Below are positions 36,143-45,278 of a DNA stretch of 64,000 nt, one piece after another. The stretch comes from [Eubacterium] siraeum (GTDB taxonomy: Bacteria; Bacillota; Clostridia; Oscillospirales; Ruminococcaceae). Location of the stretch: positions 2,356,001 through 2,420,000 of the forward strand of contig CP102281.1 of assembly GCA_025150425.1 (NCBI GenBank), written 5' to 3'. Below the pieces are notes generated by a model. That model saw nothing but the letters and a program-made list of their open reading frames with translations, did not search any database and had not been told where the DNA came from. The translations under genes and the position numbers were made by a program. The first letter of the stretch is position 1. Each line of letters opens with the position of its first letter.

Positions 36143-36400
36143 ATGGCGGACGAAAAAATGAGCAAGGCTGTCGCTATGCTTTGCGAAAAGTATGAACAGC
36201 TTGGCACTCTGCCCAAACGCTCCGATTTTACTCCAAGCGAAGTCTGCTTTATAAAGCAGAAGCTGGGTCCGTGGACAAGGGCTCTTGAAGCCGCAGGGCT
36301 GAAAGAGCCTCCTGCGGTTTCAGCAAAGGAGAAAAGCCGTGAAAAGCGTGAACGCTCCAGGCAAAGAAGAAAAGCGGCAAAACGCAGATTAGACGGTTAA
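36143..36400 (+). CDS. Small basic protein with homing-endonuclease-associated (HNH) repeat
   Basis: 85 residues. Residues 8-52 fit the homing endonuclease-associated repeat (PF18780-type) pattern: LCEKYEQLGTLPKRSDFTPS, then IKQKLGPWTRALEAAGL. That repeat binds DNA in intron-encoded nucleases and in some regulators. The remaining 33 residues are strongly basic (KSREKRERSRQRRKAAKRR). No nuclease domain. The start at 36143 follows GGAGGTGA; 12 upstream in-frame codons are unlikely. It is the first gene behind the cobalamin riboswitch and only 36 bp before the surface-protein gene. A regulator or nucleic-acid-binding role in the B12 operon is inference. Confidence 0.75.
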   Translation: MADEKMSKAVAMLCEKYEQLGTLPKRSDFTPSEVCFIKQKLGPWTRALEAAGLKEPPAVSAKEKSREKRERSRQRRKAAKRRLDG

Positions 36401-36436
36401 GCCTTACGGCAAAAAAGAATAAAGGAAGGTAAAACT

Positions 36437-39400
36437 ATGACAAATGTAAAGAAATTTACAGCAAAAGTGACAGCTTTACTGCTGGCGCTTTCACTGGCAC
36501 TGCTGTCAGTACCGCAGGTGAGCTTTACTGTATTTGCCGATGATGACCTCGGAAGCGTCCGTGTTATTGTAGAAAACACAACGTTTACCGAAGCGGTCAG
36601 CGGCGGTAACGCTCCTGCGTGGACAGGTACCAAGGTCGACAAGTGGGTATCGCTTGACAAGACCTCAAGTGCAATGACCTGCATAAAGGACGCTATCGAA
36701 AGCTCCGGCTTTACTCAGAAGGGCGCAGACGATGGCTACATAAGCGAGATCGCAGGCCTTGCGGCGTTTGACGGCGGCTCGATGAGCGGCTGGATGGGTA
36801 CGCTCAACGACTGGTTTACAAACGAAGGCTTCACAGCCTATACCGTTGCTAACGGCAAGCTTGCAAGCGGCGATGAGATCCGTATGCAGTACACTATGGA
36901 CTGGGGTGCTGACCTCGGCAGTGACTGGAGCGGTACAGATACATCGCTTAAAGCGATAAGCAGCGATTACGGCACACTTTCCCCCGAATTCAGTGCAAAG
37001 ACCTATAATTATACTCTTACAGTTCCTTTCGGCACAAAGAGCATCAATTTCCGTCCTACCGCACTGAACAAGAATTTCAAGACGGTAAGCAAAATCGGCG
37101 ACAAGACGCTGAGCCTTACAAAACCGACTGAAATAAAGGACGGCGATATTATCACCGTTACTGTAGGCGAGGGTGCAACAGCAAGCACTTATAAGGTAAC
37201 AATAAAGGAGGGTGCAAGACCCGCCGCACGTTTTGACAGCTTTGCACTTTCGGCTTTCTCGCTTGACGGCTGGGACAATGACGCTTTCGACCCTGAAAAG
37301 CTCGAATATGATGTAAAGATAAAGTCTTACAGCACATCATCTTTCTATATCAACAGCGGAACCAAGTTCAACAAGGACCTGCTGAAGTGCTATGCGGTAT
37401 ACACCGATATAAACGGAGTTGCACAGAGAAACGAGATAAAGTCCGGCAGCTTCAACAGCATTTCTAATATTCCTTTCGGCTTGACTAAGCTGATTTTAGA
37501 GCTTTGCTACATTGACGATGAAAGCATAAAGACGCAGTATGTGTTCAACATAACACGTCCCTATGACTACACTGCGGAAATCGCAAGCACAAGCGGCATC
37601 ACGCTTGTTCCTGCCGGCAGAGAGCTGTATGCGACAAAGTACAACGGCTTTGCAGAGGGAACGGTTTTCAGAAATGACGAAAATGACAATGTGACCGATA
37701 CGACAGGCACAAACGCAGAATGCCACAGCTACACAGCCTATGTTTTGGGAGGCACCGACAGCGTTGCACTTACTCTCAAGGGCAAAACCGCAAACGTTCA
37801 TTTCAGAGCGAAGGCTGACGGCGAATATACAGAGCTTAAAAGCGGCGAAACAACTCCCGCATATTCCTTCGGCAAGGACGGCACTGTTACAGTATCAATA
37901 GATGCTGTTTCGGACGGCGATTATCTTACAGACAAGTTTGATGATGCAGACAAGATAACAAGCTACAAAATAAAGCTTGTAAAGGCTGACGTTTCTATAA
38001 AGAACGTACACTTTACAGAGCTTAAAAGCGAACACGGCGATATGTATCCCGCATTCGACCCGTCACTTCTCAGCTATAATATAGTTATAGCAAATGACGC
38101 AGAATTCCCCACAGTATATTTCAAGGTTGCCAACGGTTGCACAGTTAAGATAGGCAACGATGCCGCAACAGCAGACGAAAACGGCGTTTACAGCCTTGTT
38201 ACCAAGAGCGCAAACACTACTGTAACGGTAACAGACGGCACTCTTTCAGAAAGCTATACTGTCAAGGCTACAAAGAGAAGCAAGTATGACGTACCCGACA
38301 AGGTCGTTGATTATCTTTGCATCAACAGCCAGTACACCAACGTTTCCTACGGTGTAGGCCCCGAGCAGACGCTCGCAGGCACTATAAAATCACTCGGTAA
38401 CTTCGGCGGTTATATCACATATTACTATGAAAACCCCGTAACAGACGACCCCTCAAACCCCTACGGCCTTGACTTCTACGCTTACGGCAACAGCTTTGTA
38501 AGCGGCGGAAGTGCGGCTGAAAGCGGACAGGTATATGTTTCTGAGGACGGCAAAACATGGTATGCGCTCGCAGGAAGTGAGCATTTTGAAGATACGACCA
38601 TCACCGATTACGAAGTGACATACAAAAAGACAGCCGACGGTAAAACAAGCTGGACAGACAATCAGGGCAACTCAAACGACGGCTCAAAGCAGACAGGCAG
38701 ATGGGTTTCACCCAGCGTTTATTATATGAACGATCTTGCAAAGGGCGATACTGTCACACTCAGAGGCGTTGTTATCCCCGGTGTTCAGGGCAGTATACAG
38801 GGCGACAGCTCTACAGCTTCCTTTGTAGGCACGACAAGGTTCGGCTATGTTGACTACTTCAAGAACGGCACGATAGGCACTAATGTAAACGCATACAGCG
38901 AAAATGCCGAATCAAACGGTTTCGACTTAAAGTGGGCGGTAGATGAAAACGGCAACCCCGTTACATTCAAAAACGGCGTTCACTATATAAAGATACAGAC
39001 GGCAAGCAACATCTGGGCAGGCATATTCAACGAGAAATCGACAGAGGTTTCTTATGTTGTAAGAACAGCTGCAAACGAGCAAGAGGTCGGCACGACAGCG
39101 CTTCCCGGAAAAATAGTCTTAACAGACGCAAACGGCAAGACAATAAAGGAAATCACTCCCGATGATAACGGTGTTTACGAGATAAGCACAGGCATCGAGG
39201 AAAGCGTGAACGTTTCCGTATCCGGCGCTGACGATGATAACATTTATATCAACAATCAGCGTGTAGCATCCGGCACAGAGGCTAAAATCGCACTTAATCA
39301 GTCTGAAATAAAGGTTGTCAGAATAATCGTTCAGAACGGTGAAAAACAGCCCGTATACGCTTACTTAAAGCTCGTTCCCGATGATGTAAAGGCGGCTGAG

Positions 39401-40795
39401 CAGGTCGAAGAACTTATTGACGCTATAGGCGATGTAACGCTCGACAGTTATGACAGCATCACAGCGGCAAGAGCGGCTTATGACAAGCTCAGCGACAACG
39501 CAAAGACGCTTGTAGGAAACTACGAAACCTTAACAGCCGCAGAAGAAGCTCTCGCTAAGGCTGAGGCTGACGTTATAAGCAATGCGATAAAGGCAATAGA
39601 CGCAATCGGCAAGGTGACCGCTGACAGCAAGGATAAGATTGAAAATGCAAAGGACGCTTACTCGGCAGTTCCCGAGCGTTTAAGAGATAAAGTCACAAAT
39701 TCGGATACTCTTGACAAGGCAACAGAAAGATTTGCCGTTATTAACACGATAAAGCAGGCAGGCACAAAGAGTAAGGAGCACTTCGACACTGTTCTCGGTA
39801 CTCTTGCGGATAACAATATCTACCCCGTTCAGTCTATCGGCGGTGAATGGTCGGTTATCGCACTCGCAAGAGCAGGAAAGCTCTCTGCCGACAAGGCGGC
39901 AAAATACTACAGCGAGCTTTGTGAAGCAGTAAAGGCTAACGGTTCAGACAGACTTTCGGACAGAAAGCCTACGGAGAACGCAAGAGTTATAATCGCTCTG
40001 TCCTCACTCGGAAAGAATTCCGCAGACATCGCAGGCCATAACCTGCTGAGCGGTCTTGACGATATGGACTATATCACATCGCAGGGTATCAATGCGGTTA
40101 TATTCTCACTCATAGCATTCGACACTACAGATTACAGCGCAAAGACGCACGATGAGCTTATCGCTTATATTGTTGACAATATGACGGGCAAGGGCTGGGC
40201 GCTCGCCGGCGATACCGCAGATGTTGACCTTACGGCTATGGCTATACAGGCTCTCGCTCCCTATGCGGCTGACGAGAAGGTAAATGCGGCTATAGACAGC
40301 GGTCTTGAGTTCCTTGCAGAATCTCTTGACGAGAACGCAAGATATGCAAACGGCAGTGAAAGCACCTCGCAGGTACTTATCGCACTTGCCGCTCTCGGCA
40401 TCGACCCGCTTACAGATTCAAGATTCATCGTTGACGGCATCACGCTTATCGACGCACTTGAAAGCTACGCTACAGAAAACGGCTACAGCCACACACTCGG
40501 CGGCGAAGAAAACTATATGGCTACCGAGCAGGCGGCACTCGCTCTTACAGCTTATGAGCTTTCAAAGGACGGCTCTTCACTTTACGAAATGTCTGCGAAG
40601 GCTGAGCCGACAGAACCCGAAAATCCCGATACGCCCGCACAGCCCGGCGATTCTGTAAAGCCCGGCGACTGCTCGGGCAAGCCCGAAGATAAAAACGATC
40701 CCATAAATCCCGGTACAGGCGTACTTGTAACAGGCGGTATGGCAGTTCTCATCTCAGGCGCAGTTATGCTTATTTCGAAGAAAAAGCGCAAATAA
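36437..40795 (+). CDS. Transcobalamin/intrinsic-factor-like surface protein: DUF4430, beta-sandwich repeats, alpha/alpha toroid, sortase signal
   Basis: 1452 residues. Signal peptide 1-34 (cleavage near VFA-DD). A DUF4430 domain follows (about 36-160: VRVIVENTTF, MSGWMGTLNDWF, SGDEIRMQYT). Cadherin-like beta-sandwich domains lie at about 172-255, 262-380 and 520-615, then a large beta domain (about 620-860) and FIVAR-like helices (about 990-1110). Residues 1115-1385 form an alpha/alpha toroid of the terpenoid-cyclase/cobalamin-binding fold (GGEWSVIALARAG, TENARVIIALSSLG, TSQVLIALAALGIDP, MATEQAALALTAYEL). A Pro-rich linker, sortase motif NPGTG (1424-1428), membrane segment and KKKRK tail end the protein. 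DUF4430 plus toroid are the two domains of animal intrinsic factor and transcobalamin, here in reverse order, behind a B12 riboswitch: a cell-wall-anchored corrinoid-capture protein is the best reading. Confidence 0.85.
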   Translation: MTNVKKFTAKVTALLLALSLALLSVPQVSFTVFADDDLGSVRVIVENTTFTEAVSGGNAPAWTGTKVDKWVSLDKTSSAMTCIKDAIESSGFTQKGADDGYISEIAGLAAFDGGSMSGWMGTLNDWFTNEGFTAYTVANGKLASGDEIRMQYTMDWGADLGSDWSGTDTSLKAISSDYGTLSPEFSAKTYNYTLTVPFGTKSINFRPTALNKNFKTVSKIGDKTLSLTKPTEIKDGDIITVTVGEGATASTYKVTIKEGARPAARFDSFALSAFSLDGWDNDAFDPEKLEYDVKIKSYSTSSFYINSGTKFNKDLLKCYAVYTDINGVAQRNEIKSGSFNSISNIPFGLTKLILELCYIDDESIKTQYVFNITRPYDYTAEIASTSGITLVPAGRELYATKYNGFAEGTVFRNDENDNVTDTTGTNAECHSYTAYVLGGTDSVALTLKGKTANVHFRAKADGEYTELKSGETTPAYSFGKDGTVTVSIDAVSDGDYLTDKFDDADKITSYKIKLVKADVSIKNVHFTELKSEHGDMYPAFDPSLLSYNIVIANDAEFPTVYFKVANGCTVKIGNDAATADENGVYSLVTKSANTTVTVTDGTLSESYTVKATKRSKYDVPDKVVDYLCINSQYTNVSYGVGPEQTLAGTIKSLGNFGGYITYYYENPVTDDPSNPYGLDFYAYGNSFVSGGSAAESGQVYVSEDGKTWYALAGSEHFEDTTITDYEVTYKKTADGKTSWTDNQGNSNDGSKQTGRWVSPSVYYMNDLAKGDTVTLRGVVIPGVQGSIQGDSSTASFVGTTRFGYVDYFKNGTIGTNVNAYSENAESNGFDLKWAVDENGNPVTFKNGVHYIKIQTASNIWAGIFNEKSTEVSYVVRTAANEQEVGTTALPGKIVLTDANGKTIKEITPDDNGVYEISTGIEESVNVSVSGADDDNIYINNQRVASGTEAKIALNQSEIKVVRIIVQNGEKQPVYAYLKLVPDDVKAAEQVEELIDAIGDVTLDSYDSITAARAAYDKLSDNAKTLVGNYETLTAAEEALAKAEADVISNAIKAIDAIGKVTADSKDKIENAKDAYSAVPERLRDKVTNSDTLDKATERFAVINTIKQAGTKSKEHFDTVLGTLADNNIYPVQSIGGEWSVIALARAGKLSADKAAKYYSELCEAVKANGSDRLSDRKPTENARVIIALSSLGKNSADIAGHNLLSGLDDMDYITSQGINAVIFSLIAFDTTDYSAKTHDELIAYIVDNMTGKGWALAGDTADVDLTAMAIQALAPYAADEKVNAAIDSGLEFLAESLDENARYANGSESTSQVLIALAALGIDPLTDSRFIVDGITLIDALESYATENGYSHTLGGEENYMATEQAALALTAYELSKDGSSLYEMSAKAEPTEPENPDTPAQPGDSVKPGDCSGKPEDKNDPINPGTGVLVTGGMAVLISGAVMLISKKKRK

Positions 40796-40816
40796 GTAAA
40801 ACTATTATGTAAATGC

Positions 40817-40863
40817 TTGTTCCGTACCTGTTTTTATGATAAAATAGGTGCGGAACAATTTTT
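40817..40863 (+). terminator. Terminator (and overlapping weak promoter) between the two DUF4430 genes
   Basis: TTGTTCCGTACCT (40817-40829) pairs with AGGTGCGGAACAA (40846-40858), followed by five Ts. TTGTTC-17-TAAAAT (40817-40845) within it could serve as a weak promoter for the next genes, so the downstream ECF genes may be only partly under the riboswitch. Confidence 0.7.
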
Positions 40864-40890
40864 ACATAACCGATATTTCACGGAGAAAAA

Positions 40891-41745
40891 ATGAAAGCTT
40901 TTTTTGATAAATACAAATATATACTCGGTCTTGGGCTGGCTCTTGTCGCTGTGGTGATAATTGCGGTAGTTTCCGCCGCTATGGGAAAAGATGCCGCCGA
41001 AAACAGCGGTATATCATACGTTACCCCCGAAACATCATCGTTTACAACCGTAGAAAACCTTGTCGCAACAACCGCTTTTCAAACAGACGGCAATTCTCAG
41101 ACAACGCCCGCAACAACCGTTACGGACACTTCTTCACAAACCTTACCTGAAAGCGAAAAGCCTAAAACAACGGCAATAACCTCTGTCGCATCAACATCAT
41201 CTACCGCCGCAGACATTTCAAAGCCAACCGAAAAGCACGTTTTCACATCCGCCCCGACATCTTCGGCAAGTCCGGCATCTTCAAAAGTCACAACAGTATC
41301 AACCGCTTCATCTGTAATATCAACGACCCCGAAGCCAGACAAGCCGATAAAGAAATATGACAACACCTGCACATTCGTTATAGAGTGCAAAACCATACTC
41401 AACAACAAGGATAAACTGAAAAAAGGACTTGAAAAGTACGTTCCCGATGATGCCGTAATATTCAGCGGAACGGTCGGATTCGACAGCGGTGAAAGCGTAT
41501 ACGATATACTCCGCCGTATCTGTGACGAGAACAGCATTCAGATGGAGGCAAGCTATACCCCTGCGTTCAGCTCATACTATGTCGAGGGTATCAACAACCT
41601 TTATGAATTCGACTGCGGACAAGGCTCAGGCTGGATGTACAGTGTAAACGGCGTTTTCCCGAACTACGGCTGTTCATCATACAAGCCAGTAAACAACGAC
41701 AAGATAGCGTTCCGCTATACCTGCGAGCTTGGCTATGACCTTTAA
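40891..41745 (+). CDS. Membrane-anchored DUF4430 (transcobalamin-C-like) protein
   Basis: 284 residues. A signal-anchor (residues 10-31, YILGLGLALVAVVIIAVVSA) is followed by a Thr/Ser-rich linker of about 110 residues, then a single DUF4430 domain (about 160-284) with TCTFVIECKTILNN, DSGESVYDILRRICDEN, GSGWMYSVNGVFPNYGCSSY and NDKIAFRYTCELGYDL. This is the fold of the C-terminal beta domain of intrinsic factor, which closes over cobalamin. It precedes the EcfT gene by 15 bp and is placed to hand ligand from the cell-wall protein to the ECF transporter (inference). Confidence 0.85.
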   Translation: MKAFFDKYKYILGLGLALVAVVIIAVVSAAMGKDAAENSGISYVTPETSSFTTVENLVATTAFQTDGNSQTTPATTVTDTSSQTLPESEKPKTTAITSVASTSSTAADISKPTEKHVFTSAPTSSASPASSKVTTVSTASSVISTTPKPDKPIKKYDNTCTFVIECKTILNNKDKLKKGLEKYVPDDAVIFSGTVGFDSGESVYDILRRICDENSIQMEASYTPAFSSYYVEGINNLYEFDCGQGSGWMYSVNGVFPNYGCSSYKPVNNDKIAFRYTCELGYDL

Positions 41746-41760
41746 AACTAAGGAGCAACA

Positions 41761-42633
41761 ATGGAAAGAACACACCCTGTAACAGCGGCAATGTATTTTC
41801 TGTCAGTGATACTGATAACCGCAATAGTGCAAAGCCCCGTCTTTATGGCGGAGGCTCTTGTCTGCTCTGCCGTTTTTGCTTTTTTACTGAACGGAAAAAC
41901 CGCCGCAAGAACGCTTTTTGTAATGCTGCCTATGGCACTGCTTGCGGCGGTTATAAATCTTCTGTTTTCAAACAGAGGCATAACCGTGCTTGCAAAGTTA
42001 CCGAGCGGCAACAGTATCACACTTGAAACGCTTATTTTTTCACTGTTTACAGGCGCTATGACAATATCGCTCGTTATGTGGTTTATCGGACTTAACAAGT
42101 GTATGACAAGCGACAAAACGGTATATCTTCTCGGAAAAGCACTGCCGTCACTCGCTTTGCTGTTGTCAATGACACTGCGTTCAGTGCCTATGTTTGCAAG
42201 ACGGGCAAAGCAAGCGGCGGCGGCTCAGCGTTTTGTTGGGAACGATATATACGAGGGCGGCTTGCGAAGCCGTATCAGAAGCGGTGTTCACGTTCTCTCC
42301 GTTGCGGTAACGGATACCCTTGAGCATAGCGCATATACCGCCCGCTCTATGAAATACAGAGGTTACGGTACAGCAAAACGTACAGCCTACAGCATATTCA
42401 GATTCGCACCGTCCGACTTTATTATAATGTCTGTTACCGTGATATGCACAACCGCAATTATTATTCTTTTTGCAAGCGGTAAAGCCTATTATCTCTATTA
42501 TCCAGAATTTATCCTGCCGCTGACTGCTTTCGATATTTCTGCGGATATTTTCTGGCTCATACTCTGTGTAACACCTGTTGCAGCCGAGCTTTATTCACGT
42601 TTTAAACGGAGGGAAAGAAATGGAACTTTATAA
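41761..42633 (+). CDS. Energy-coupling factor transporter transmembrane subunit EcfT
   Basis: 290 residues, CbiQ/EcfT family. About six hydrophobic segments; a long cytosolic coupling region carries the two Ala-Arg type motifs used to dock the ATPases (ARRAKQAAAAQRF and YTARSMKYRGYG). EcfT links ATP hydrolysis to toppling of the S component in the membrane. Ribosome site AAGGAGC follows the DUF4430 gene; the 3' end overlaps the next gene by 14 bp, so the products are made together. Confidence 0.9.
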   Translation: MERTHPVTAAMYFLSVILITAIVQSPVFMAEALVCSAVFAFLLNGKTAARTLFVMLPMALLAAVINLLFSNRGITVLAKLPSGNSITLETLIFSLFTGAMTISLVMWFIGLNKCMTSDKTVYLLGKALPSLALLLSMTLRSVPMFARRAKQAAAAQRFVGNDIYEGGLRSRIRSGVHVLSVAVTDTLEHSAYTARSMKYRGYGTAKRTAYSIFRFAPSDFIIMSVTVICTTAIIILFASGKAYYLYYPEFILPLTAFDISADIFWLILCVTPVAAELYSRFKRRERNGTL

Positions 42634-45148
42634 TATTTCAAATCTGTCATATTCCTATCCCGGCTCGGATATAAACGCACTCTCCGATATTTCGCTTAAA
42701 ATAAACAAAGGTGAATTCGTAATACTCTGCGGCAGCTCGGGAAGCGGAAAATCCACGCTTTTAAATCTTATGAAAGCGCCTGCCGACGCAGGAACGCAAA
42801 AAGGAAAAATTTCTTTCAGCGGTCATTTTGCCGGCTTTGTCACGCAGTTTACCGACGAGCAGATCGTCTGCGACAAGGTTTGGCACGAGCTTGCCTTCGG
42901 TGCGGAAAGCATAGGACTTTCACAAAACGAAATACGCTCGCAGGTTTCCCAGACTGCTTTGTTCTTCGGCATAGAGGACTTGCTGTACTGCGACTGCGAC
43001 AAGCTCTCGGGCGGTCAGAAGCAGATGATTAACTTAGCGTCTGTAATGGCTATGAATCCCGATGTACTGCTCCTTGACGAGCCGCTGTCACAGCTTGACC
43101 CTATCGCATCCACGCAGTTTATTTCACTGCTTGTAAGAATAAACAAGGAGCTTGGTACGACAGTGATTGTTGCGGAGCATCAGCTCGGCGGTCTTTTGTC
43201 CGTTGCAAAGCGTGTGGTTATGCTCGACAACGGCAAGGTGTGTCACGACGGCGACGCAAGCTCTCTTACAAAGCATCTGTCAGAAAACAATCACCCTATG
43301 CTTTTTGAAATGCCGGCAGGTGTAAGAGCAAGCGCATCTGTCAGCAATGTTCTTCCTCTGCTTGACGTTCCCTCCGCTAAGGACTGGTATACGTCCTACG
43401 GCGAAAATCACAGGCTCGTATCACCTGCCGCCGCAGACTATACGCTGTCGGAGGAAAGCTGTATATCCGTTAAAAATCTGTCTTTCGGCTATAAGAACAG
43501 CAAAAGAGATATTATAAGAAACCTTTCGCTTGACATAAAGCAAGGGAGCATAACCGCAATAGTGGGCGGCAACGGCGCAGGAAAATCGACCCTGCTAAGC
43601 CTTATCTGCGGTACGCTCAAGCAAAACAGCGGAAAAATAACGATAAACGGCGGAAAGATAGGTTTTCTTCCGCAAGACCCTACCCTGCTTTTCAATAAGG
43701 AAACGCTCAGAGAAGAATTTGCCGATAATGCCGACGAGATAGCCGCCGCATTTAATCTTACGCACCTGCTGTCACGTCACCCGTTTGACTTATCCGGCGG
43801 TGAAAGGCAGAAGGCGGCGCTCGCAAAGCTCGTTTCCTACGGTGCGGATATACTTCTTCTCGATGAGCCGACCAAGGCGGCGGACGCAGTATATAAGCAG
43901 ATGTTCTCGGCATTATTGAAACAGCTTAAAGCAGACGGGAAAACGATTGTGATTGTCAGTCACGATATGGATTTCTGCGCTGAAACGGCGGATATATGCG
44001 CCCTGCTTTTTGACGGCGAAATAAGCGTATCTCTGCCGCCGTCACAGTTCTTTTCCGATTCCTCGTTTTTCACTACAGACAGTGCGAAAATCGCCAAAAA
44101 CGTATGCGATAATGTTTACACTGTCGCAGGGCTTATAGCTTCTCTCAGAGGAGTGGCTGAAAACTACGGCGATCTCTCCGGACGTTTTCACGTCATAAAA
44201 GGCGATAAGCCCGACACAGCAGTACCGCAACGCAAAAAACGCAAAAGGCTCTCGGCTTTCCGAAAGGTAATGCTTTCGCTCGGCAGTGTCGGATTTGTTT
44301 TTATGCTTTTAGCCGGTACCGGCATATTCCCTTTTGAGATACCGTCAGAGCCGTTCTGGCTGCAATATGCGTTGCTGTGCGTTCCTATGATTATGCTTAT
44401 TATCGGCGTTGCCCCGAAAAACTCAATGGCAAAGCCGCCCGTAACCGCAAAAAAAGTAACTCCGTCCGATATTGTCGCAGGCGTTATAACCGCCGTTCTT
44501 ATTCCTTTCACAGTGATACTCGGCACACTTTTTGTCCCTAACGGCACAAGAAAGCATCTGCTGATAATTCTTGCTGTGCTTGTCGAGTGCCTTGCCGCTT
44601 TCTTTATCAGCTTTGAAAAAAAGAAGCCGTCCGCAAAGGATATAGCGGTGCTTGCCGTGCTTTCTGCGGCGGCTGTCGCAGGAAGGGAGCTTTTCTTTAT
44701 GTTTCCGCAGTTCAAGCCCGTTGCCGCAATCGTTATCATAAGCGGAACGGCGCTCGGTGCACAGGCAGGCTTTCTTGTCGGTGCGGTGTCTATGCTGATA
44801 TCGAATATGCTGTTCGGTCAGGGTATGTGGACGCCGTGGCAGATGTTTGCAATGGGGCTTCTTGGCTTTTTTGCAGGTATCATCTTCTCGAAAAAGCGCA
44901 ACACGCTCGCCCTTTGTATCTACTCCTTCCTGTCAGTCCTCGTTATTTACGGCGGAATAATGAATATATCAAGTGTGCTTACCTACACGACCGATATAAA
45001 CTTACAGACAATTACCGCATATATCGTTTCAGGCATACCCTTTGACCTTATCCACGCAGTATCCACAGTAATATTTGTGCTTATAACAGGCGATGCACTA
45101 TTGAAAAAATGTTGCCGTCTGAGAGTAAAATTCGGATTATTTCAGTGA
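42620..45148 (+). CDS. Fused ECF transporter: two ATPase domains plus membrane S-like component
   Basis: 842 residues. ATPase 1 (1-235): Walker A CGSSGSGKST, signature LSGGQKQM, Walker B VLLLDEPLSQLD. ATPase 2 (about 285-490): Walker A GGNGAGKST, signature LSGGERQK, Walker B ILLLDEPTKAAD. From about 550 come eight or so hydrophobic segments of which the last part (FFMFPQFKPVAAIVIISG, GAQAGFLVGAVSMLISNMLFG, WTPWQMFAMGLLGFFAG) is an ECF S component of the type found beside DUF4430 genes and related to the cobalamin S component CbrT. Start at 42620 follows GGAGGGA; 14 codons upstream overlap ecfT. EcfA1, EcfA2 and S are usually three proteins, so this fusion is unusual. Confidence 0.88.
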   Translation: MELYNISNLSYSYPGSDINALSDISLKINKGEFVILCGSSGSGKSTLLNLMKAPADAGTQKGKISFSGHFAGFVTQFTDEQIVCDKVWHELAFGAESIGLSQNEIRSQVSQTALFFGIEDLLYCDCDKLSGGQKQMINLASVMAMNPDVLLLDEPLSQLDPIASTQFISLLVRINKELGTTVIVAEHQLGGLLSVAKRVVMLDNGKVCHDGDASSLTKHLSENNHPMLFEMPAGVRASASVSNVLPLLDVPSAKDWYTSYGENHRLVSPAAADYTLSEESCISVKNLSFGYKNSKRDIIRNLSLDIKQGSITAIVGGNGAGKSTLLSLICGTLKQNSGKITINGGKIGFLPQDPTLLFNKETLREEFADNADEIAAAFNLTHLLSRHPFDLSGGERQKAALAKLVSYGADILLLDEPTKAADAVYKQMFSALLKQLKADGKTIVIVSHDMDFCAETADICALLFDGEISVSLPPSQFFSDSSFFTTDSAKIAKNVCDNVYTVAGLIASLRGVAENYGDLSGRFHVIKGDKPDTAVPQRKKRKRLSAFRKVMLSLGSVGFVFMLLAGTGIFPFEIPSEPFWLQYALLCVPMIMLIIGVAPKNSMAKPPVTAKKVTPSDIVAGVITAVLIPFTVILGTLFVPNGTRKHLLIILAVLVECLAAFFISFEKKKPSAKDIAVLAVLSAAAVAGRELFFMFPQFKPVAAIVIISGTALGAQAGFLVGAVSMLISNMLFGQGMWTPWQMFAMGLLGFFAGIIFSKKRNTLALCIYSFLSVLVIYGGIMNISSVLTYTTDINLQTITAYIVSGIPFDLIHAVSTVIFVLITGDALLKKCCRLRVKFGLFQ

Positions 45149-45214
45149 TTTCAATAAATTCGACAAAATTTCTGACATATTATCCCATTTTTCAACTTTA
45201 TTTTTAATTTGTTA

Positions 45215-45243
45215 TTGAAATGCGCCTTTCTTTAAATTATAAT
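45215..45243 (+). promoter_or_regulatory. Promoter of the 91-aa gene
   Basis: TTGAAA (45215-45220), 17 bp, TATAAT (45238-45243). Confidence 0.75.
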
Positions 45244-45278
45244 TTTATTATCGGATAATTGTAAAGTGAGGTGGGAGC

